Positions 58,701-64,000 of a stretch of 64,000 nt of DNA are shown here, one piece after another (within the stretch, counting starts at the first letter, position 1; every line of letters starts with the position of its first letter). The notes below the pieces were generated by a model. It ran no database searches. It saw only the letters and a list, made by a program, of their open reading frames with translations, and was not told the DNA's origin. The stretch is from Macrocystis pyrifera. Its lineage: Eukaryota; Sar; Phaeophyceae; Laminariales; Laminariaceae. The DNA lies in NCBI GenBank assembly GCA_031763025.1, contig JASSKH010000041.1, forward strand, positions 1,302,001-1,366,000, read 5' to 3'. Both the position numbers and the translations under genes were made by a program.

Positions 58701-60501
58701 AATCACATCATTCAGCTCAATCAGACTACGGTACGACCAAATCTCACGTTGCTTGTAAGAGCGGCTCATGTTTTTACTTCAAGTCATCCCCCGTCATATA
58801 GACATATACCTGGCATATATTATTATTTGCGTTTGCTATCCGACATCAATGTGTGCAGGCAGTATGAGGCTTCAACGTTGATCACTTGTTAAGATCAAGG
58901 GTTGCGGGACACTTTGTATCCCTGGACAGGTCTGCCTTTTAAGTCGGTAAACATTGTACTCACATGTGTTGTTTGCTTAGCTATAGAAGAAGAGCAGTTT
59001 TATTCCTTTCGTGCACGCGGAGACTGAGACCAAGCTCGTGCTCCTCTGGAAAACCCCTGGTTTTCCATCTAAGATACGCCTTCCAAGTACTACAAATACG
59101 TTCCCAGTGACTGAACCCAGGTAGTTACCGGGCTTTCAATCTCACACAAGACAATATCTTAACACACTGATGTGCATTCCACATTCCTCGAAAGAAGAAA
59201 ACCAAAAGGGGATTTGGTGATATTCCTCATCTCTTTGCCGTCGGGATCGTTTCGTTGTGGACTTGAGAGAGGTCCACCAAAGTATGCTCCGAGAACACCC
59301 GAGCGATCCTGAGAGCCCTAACATGTGCGTCGGTTCGATTTTGGGGTGTGCGACCTCTCGGCCTGCAGTTGAACGTGTGCCGCCTCTTCCCCGATGTGGA
59401 GTTTTCTCCTGGTTAGAACAGCCCACAACAAACAGTAGCAGCACAAAATGTATATGAGGCACCCACAACCGAAGATGTCAGGAGACACGTCAAGCAAGGC
59501 GAATCGTGCGCTGTCAAGGGTGTAGGGCCGAGTGCTCCACACTAAAACCTAGTATTTTGGTGCCAGTCAAGGCATATCAAGGCAAAAGTACTGCCTGTCA
59601 AGGGGTGAAAATGCTGTCTCCCAACATCGTTGCCCACAACAAACAGTAGCAGCACAAAATGTGTATGAGGCAGGCACAATGATCGTTACGGGGCGCAAGG
59701 CACCCTCTTTCCCGCGTGTCTGTTGTTATGTAGTGATTGACATCTACACACCAACAGCAGCAGTTGTTGTTGCTCACCGCCTTTCTTCGTGTGCTCTCGG
59801 TCTCTCGGCGCCCCGGTTTGACCATGTGTGCTCTCATGTTGCGATAAAAACACCTGCAGCCACGGACGGAGCTATCGAAGGCACCCATGACCTCGTGTCC
59901 TCAGTGTCCTCGCCGCTCACCAGCTTCGTGAACTCCCTTAACGCCTCCGCGGAAGAAGCACGGACGCTGATATCTGGCACAGACGGCTGGCTCGGCGAAC
60001 TGGAAGATGGCATACTGCTGAGGCTGGCGGCGTTCGATAGCGCACACAGGTAACAAGAAAAGGGGCTGCAGGAGCTCCTCTGCCACCATCACATATACCT
60101 ACACACCGGTGGTCGCCCCCCCTCCCCTTGATCATTATGGGCGAAAAAAAGTCCTTGTGGAGACATTGAACAATGCAGCACACCTTTAGGCGTAAATAAT
60201 TTGAGAGGTTGTCTACACCATGTGTGGAGTTTGCTACATTCTTGTTCAATGTCTCCACAAGATCTCTGTACCCCGACATCGTGCAGGGGAGGCGGGGGGT
60301 CTCGGCCACCTTTGCAGTAGAAGTTGTCACCTTTATTACCCCGTCTTCTTCGTCTGGTACCTGTGTTATGATGCCAATTGCATCGATATTTTGATTTCCA
60401 TCCGACCGTGTGCGCAGCGTGCGTCAACCTCAGCAAACGTCGGACGAAACAGAGACTATTGGTCGCACGAAAGCGTTGAAGTACGACATCCCAAAACTGA
60501 T
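55615..60501 (+). CDS. Membrane protein with signal peptide and two TM helices, partial, function unknown
   Basis: Exons: 55615-56357, 58004-58146, 59860-60049 and a weaker fourth, 60418-60501; phases agree at each junction. The start was chosen because MLIAVMLLLRIGCMAIAAAE is a good signal peptide. A poly-Ala stretch from an AGC repeat follows, then a helical, cysteine- and N-glycosylation-site-bearing ectodomain. A membrane helix (YGTLGFLLAIAMFVGSVKF) comes next, then a short polar loop (SRDRTGYTTTEQK), a second helix (AVIFVAGFVVVAAAGFLGLQ) and another outside segment with NSNVTT. The pattern ectodomain-TM-short loop-TM-ectodomain recalls prominin/tweety topology, but I see no diagnostic motif and claim no homology. 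No stop codon was found in a convincing frame after exon 4, so the 3' end is open and may be broken by the retroelement at 60.8 kb. The first intron contains a composite repeat (57018-57643), the second a solo LTR. Confidence 0.6.
57018..57643 (-). repeat. Composite repeat F, copy 2, with extra middle
   Basis: The reverse complement of copy 1 throughout, with ~220 bp of additional sequence (about 57256-57480) between the two direct repeats. Together with copy 1 it forms a 7-kb-spaced inverted pair around the start of CFAP99. Confidence 0.55.
58310..58605 (+). repeat. ~215-bp inverted-repeat element, diverged copy 3
   Basis: Shares ACTCAGTT-like blocks, GTCTATGCTCAAAG and TTTAGGCGTTTCT with the other copies. 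The inverted ends are largely lost. Confidence 0.42.
58887..59164 (-). repeat. Solo LTR of the chromovirus family
   Basis: A 278-bp copy from TGTTAAGATC to ATCTTAACA, flanked by the 4-bp duplication CACT on both sides. It lies in the second intron of the membrane-protein gene. A solo LTR of this kind normally arises by recombination between the two LTRs of a former full copy. Confidence 0.78.
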
Positions 60502-60844
60502 GTGAAGCAGCACACGATGCCTCCAAACACCCCCAATAAAAGACACAACGGAGATAACTTCAGTTCAGGCACTCGGGTCAGTGTTTCCACCGTTCAGTCA
60601 CGATGCCACATGGTGCCGCATGATGCCGCATGATGCCACGTGGTGTCACATGAGGTATCCTATTTCCTGCAAAATTAACGAGGTTGTCGCTGCCCCGCCA
60701 CCGGCGTACCAGGTATTATTTATCAACCCGCTTTGGTTATTTCACGAGCCGGATAGATCACCGACCCCCCTCTCCCCGCCACATACCATGATCTAGATAT
60801 TCCAGGGTTAGGTAGATTTCTGGCCTGTACCAGGGATGATCTAG
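60502..60844. other. Gap between the membrane-protein gene and the chromovirus LTR
   Basis: Contains a short ATGATGCCGC/CACATGG tandem (60596-60655) and a TACCAGGTA at 60707; no exon seen. Confidence 0.4.
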
Positions 60845-61123
60845 TGTTATTATCAAGCTCGGGACACTTTGTATCTCTGGACAAGTTTGCCTATTAAATC
60901 GGTACTCGTTGGTACTCACGTGTGTTGTTTGCTTAGAGATACAAGAAGAGCAGCTTTATTCTTTTCGTGCACGAGGGGACTGAGAGCCGAGCTCGTGCCT
61001 CGGTGGGAAAACCCCTGGTTTTTCCATCTGCGAAACGCCTCCCAAATACTAGAAATACAATCCCAACACTTGAACCCAGGTAATTACCGGTCTTTCAGCC
61101 TCATTCAAGGCAGTATCATAGCA
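60845..61123 (-). repeat. 3' LTR of the chromovirus
   Basis: This 279-bp LTR runs, on its own strand, from TGCTATGATACTGCC to TAATAACA. It matches the LTRs at 24122-24395 and 58887-59164 along its whole length. The 5' LTR is outside the window, so the target duplication cannot be checked. Confidence 0.8.
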
Positions 61124-61706
61124 CTAGCCCACTCTGATGAGCCGTATATGCAGAATTATGGGAAAATCACGGCAACCCCGATTCCACGGACTAGAACATG
61201 AGTCGAAGATGCGACTCCTCAAAACCCACTCCCACACCTCTGAACGGCGAGGCAACGAAGTCGACAAAATACGTCAAAAAAAGAGAAAGAAAGGAAGGCC
61301 TAGCCCTTAAGTCGTCAACGAAAACCATCGCCATGCCACCCGCAACGGGGGGGGGGCGAGGAAGTTTCATGGAAAGCGAAAAATGAATACTAAAAACAAG
61401 AAGAAAAATAAAACGGAAGACGCGAAGAACCACCCAAACCCAGCTCACAACTCTGGAAACGCGTCCTGTGCCACAAATGAGTGGCCCGATTACCCAGACC
61501 AGCCCCGACACTGAGCTGGGGGATAGGCAGGACAAAAAGGGCACAAATCATCCCCGACCCAGCCCAAGAAAAACAGACCAGAAACACACCGAACAAAAAA
61601 AACCCAACCTGAAAACTCGGAAAACGTCAAGAAGTAGAAAACCACCCCGCAAAGTCCAGGAAAACGGCAAGAACAACAAATACCGAGTGCAGCCGAAAAG
61701 CGAAAG
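61124..61706 (-). other. Non-coding internal region of the chromovirus
   Basis: Between the chromodomain region and the 3' LTR. Its first ~150 bp match, in reverse, the internal segment of the miniature element at 24396-24656, showing that the two belong to one family. No separate gene is seen. Confidence 0.6.
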
Positions 61707-64000
61707 TCAGCTGTCCACGGCGGCGCCTCGAGATTCATCTACGTTACGCTGGACCCCCCGTGCTAACGCGCTAGCCAAGTGAATTTGCAGACACCAAGAA
61801 CCTCGTACAGCTCTCATCGAAGTCGTGTAGCGCGCCATGAGAAAGAGGAAGATTGATCTGTCCCGGGTCGTCCAAAAATCGAACCACATATACTCCATCC
61901 ATTGGCGTAGTCGCGCTGATTTTCCGAGGCACCACAGACCGTCGCCGCCCTTGAACCAAAAGTGGACTCCGTTGGGAAGCACAGTGTTGCAGTATCGTCG
62001 AAGCCAATCGGCGTGCGATACGTAGCCATAGCCGGGTGCCAGAAACTCGCCGTTACTCCGAGAAGACTTCCGTTGTGCCGCGCCGATTCTCATCCGGCGG
62101 TACAGGCGGTTGGTTTGGCGGTGCTGGTTCGGGGCGCCGGCCCAGTAGCGCAAAACTTCGTGGCGAGAAAGCTGAAGGTCCATTTCCCGCTCCCCGGATG
62201 GACGGGATAGTCCTGTCCAGCGCGTCTCGTACATCACCGCGATGACGCCACCTCGACCTCCAACCGATTGGTGTGCGGTAATCTTTTCCACTTCAAGGCG
62301 TTGAAGAGGGGTGGAAACGTCTTCCTGGGTGACGTGGTACGGGGGGGATTTCTTGGAGAAGTTGTTGAGCACGTGTTGCGTCAACCCCGCCGGCAAATAC
62401 TTCGGCATGTCGCCACGGTCGTGGGGTTGGCACAGGGCTTGCAGCGTTGAACTGATACGCGCCGGCGAGCATCAGCGCCGAGCATATCGGAAGGAAGATC
62501 TATATACAGGAGCTATGCCTCGAGAGGAGATCCGTCCGGGGTGTCCGCTGAGGAGCAGGGGCCAACTGCGAGCACTTTGTAGGGGTCCGTCCAGTTGAGT
62601 GAGAGTTTGGCCTTGAGGACCTTGGCGTCCGTGTCGGGCTTCGCGCCCTGGCGGATGGTGGCCGCCGTACCGTACACCCTCGCCCAGCTGCCAACGTCAA
62701 ATTTGGGGGCTGGACACAGAGCGCGTCGGAGAGGGCGGAGTTGCGGCGGTTCACGCGAGCAACAGTGAGGGCGTGGTGTCCGCGAAGGATATCGTACGCG
62801 CGCTGCTGGCGATCCGTCGCCAAGTCGCAGTCGGCGAGGTGGTCGCGGGCCAAGCTCTGGTGGCCGGCGACTCCAGCACGCTCGAAAAGCGTGACAGGGA
62901 GGCGTGGCAGCCGACCCATATGAACCTCGTTGGGAGCCAAACCCGTGGCGGCGCTGACGAAATCGTTGTACGCAAATTCGACATGAGGGAGCTGTTCATC
63001 CCAGTTGTTTTGGAGCTCGTTGACGACCATTGCCAGCAGCTGGGCCATCGTGTGGTTTACATGTTCCACCCCACCGTTGCCGTTTGGGTGTTAGGAGATG
63101 GTGACAATTTTTCGAACCCCGAGAAGTTGATAAACGGCGTGCAAAAGATTGAAGCAGAACTGAAGGCCGTTGTCCGAGAGGATGCTGCGCGGGCACCCGC
63201 AGAGGGGAACATACCGGTTGATGAGAATGTTAACCGTGCCCTCAGCGGTGAACTCTGCCGCTGTGATGGCGTACATGTCGGCTCGGCGGCTGAAACGATC
63301 AGTGAAAAGCAAGATGTAGATATTTCCTCGAGGCGTCACCGGGAGAGGGCCGAAATAGTCGATGCTGACGGCGATACCGGGTCCTTATGGCCAAGGAAAC
63401 GTGATGGTGGGCCACCGGACTGTCTGCCGCGACGTTTTCCGTGCTTTGGCACTTTAAGCAGTTGCGTAACCACCACCGGGTGCAGATGCTCATACCGATC
63501 CATCAGTAAAAGCGTTCGAGCATACATAGGGTGCGTACGGTTCCTAGGTGGCAGGAAGCTGTGAAATGGCAAGCCTGCATGACCCAGGGGCGCATGAGCA
63601 GCGGCGCATAAATGCGAATGGGCTCGTCATTCAATAACCAGGCCGTACGACCCACCGGGCGTTGCGTGTCCGACGTAGGGGGGGGGGGGCGGCTGTCGGA
63701 CGAGTAGAAAGATGCCCACGTCGGTGATGTGCAAGCGACCTTTGTTAGCCAGCTCCTGAAGCTCCGAAAAGGGAAGGCGCTGGTGGGAAGTGAAATACGA
63801 CAAAACGTCGGCGGGCAGAACTTCCGGCCGGCCAAGGGTTATGTAGCGCATGGCGGCGTTGCACTCGGGCTCGGCCTGTTATTCTCGAGCCCAGTCGGCG
63901 TGCGAATAGCGCGCTGCGGAATCACCGAATTGAAATTTGGCAGCTGCACCGAGGGCGTCCAAGCCGGTCGTGGTGACCAGCGGTGCGTCAGTTGGCGGCG

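Larger units (their letters stand above)
60845..64000 (-). mobile_element. Ty3/gypsy chromovirus fossil, 3' part
   Basis: The element reads right to left and runs off the right edge. From the edge inward: an integrase zinc-binding region near 63.4-63.7 kb (CHLGTVRTL), the integrase core near 63.1-63.3 kb (SILSDNGLQF), its C-terminal part near 62.8-63.07 kb (LPHVEFAYNDFVSAATG), and a chromodomain near 62.2-62.3 kb (VEKITAHQS ... EVLRYW). About 0.6 kb of non-coding DNA and the 3' LTR follow. The chromodomain places it among chromoviruses. It is broken, with several interruptions of the reading frame in the visible part, so it is an old copy. Confidence 0.88.

Noticed and set aside
1-64000. CRISPR arrays, operons, riboswitches or bacterial insertion sequences
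   Set aside because: Spliceosomal introns and eukaryotic genes rule out a prokaryotic reading; no regularly spaced identical repeats with unique spacers were seen.

Overview
The window is nuclear DNA of a eukaryote with long, repeat-filled introns. It carries a heterotrimeric G-protein alpha subunit gene and a ciliary CFAP99 gene, so the organism signals through G proteins and makes flagella at some stage. GT-AG introns of roughly 0.15-4 kb, many CAG/GCA arrays, a balanced to GC-rich base composition and a chromodomain-bearing Ty3 retroelement would fit a stramenopile such as a brown alga. That placement is inference, not proof.

Layout. 1-11.37 kb: no gene recognised; a bed of short palindromic repeats and satellites. 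11.37-16.15 kb (+): six exons of a G alpha gene, with the N-terminal exon and the last short exon not found. 16.2-27.7 kb: gene-poor, with GC-rich and microsatellite DNA, then a nest of mobile elements at 23.9-27.1 kb. 27.7-55.2 kb (-): one large gene for CFAP99, 18 phase-consistent exons plus one doubtful exon, its introns packed with repeats. 55.6-60.5 kb (+): a divergently transcribed gene for a membrane protein with a signal peptide and at least two membrane segments, 433 bp from the CFAP99 start. 60.8-64 kb (-): the 3' part of a degenerate Ty3/gypsy chromovirus, running off the right edge.

Mobile DNA dominates. Families I could delimit: (1) about 17 copies of a ~103-bp palindromic MITE inserted at TA; (2) a hAT-like non-autonomous element with 8-bp target duplications and subterminal arrays of the pentamer GGGTC; (3) a SINE-like family of more than 16 copies that always ends in a poly(C) tract, one copy carrying 88 uninterrupted G on this strand; (4) a ~275-bp LTR family (one two-LTR miniature element, one solo LTR and the 3' LTR of the chromovirus); (5) smaller families, including tRNA-derived pieces. 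A related empty site at 50.8 kb and a nested insertion allow part of the insertion order to be read directly.

The most unusual signal is a 9-mer, TACCAGGTA/TACCTGGTA. I count 24 exact copies where about 0.5 is expected by chance. Inside copies of the palindromic MITE it appears, with sister motifs, as clean extra bases bounded by TA on both sides, so it looks like an excision footprint or an ultra-short insertion.
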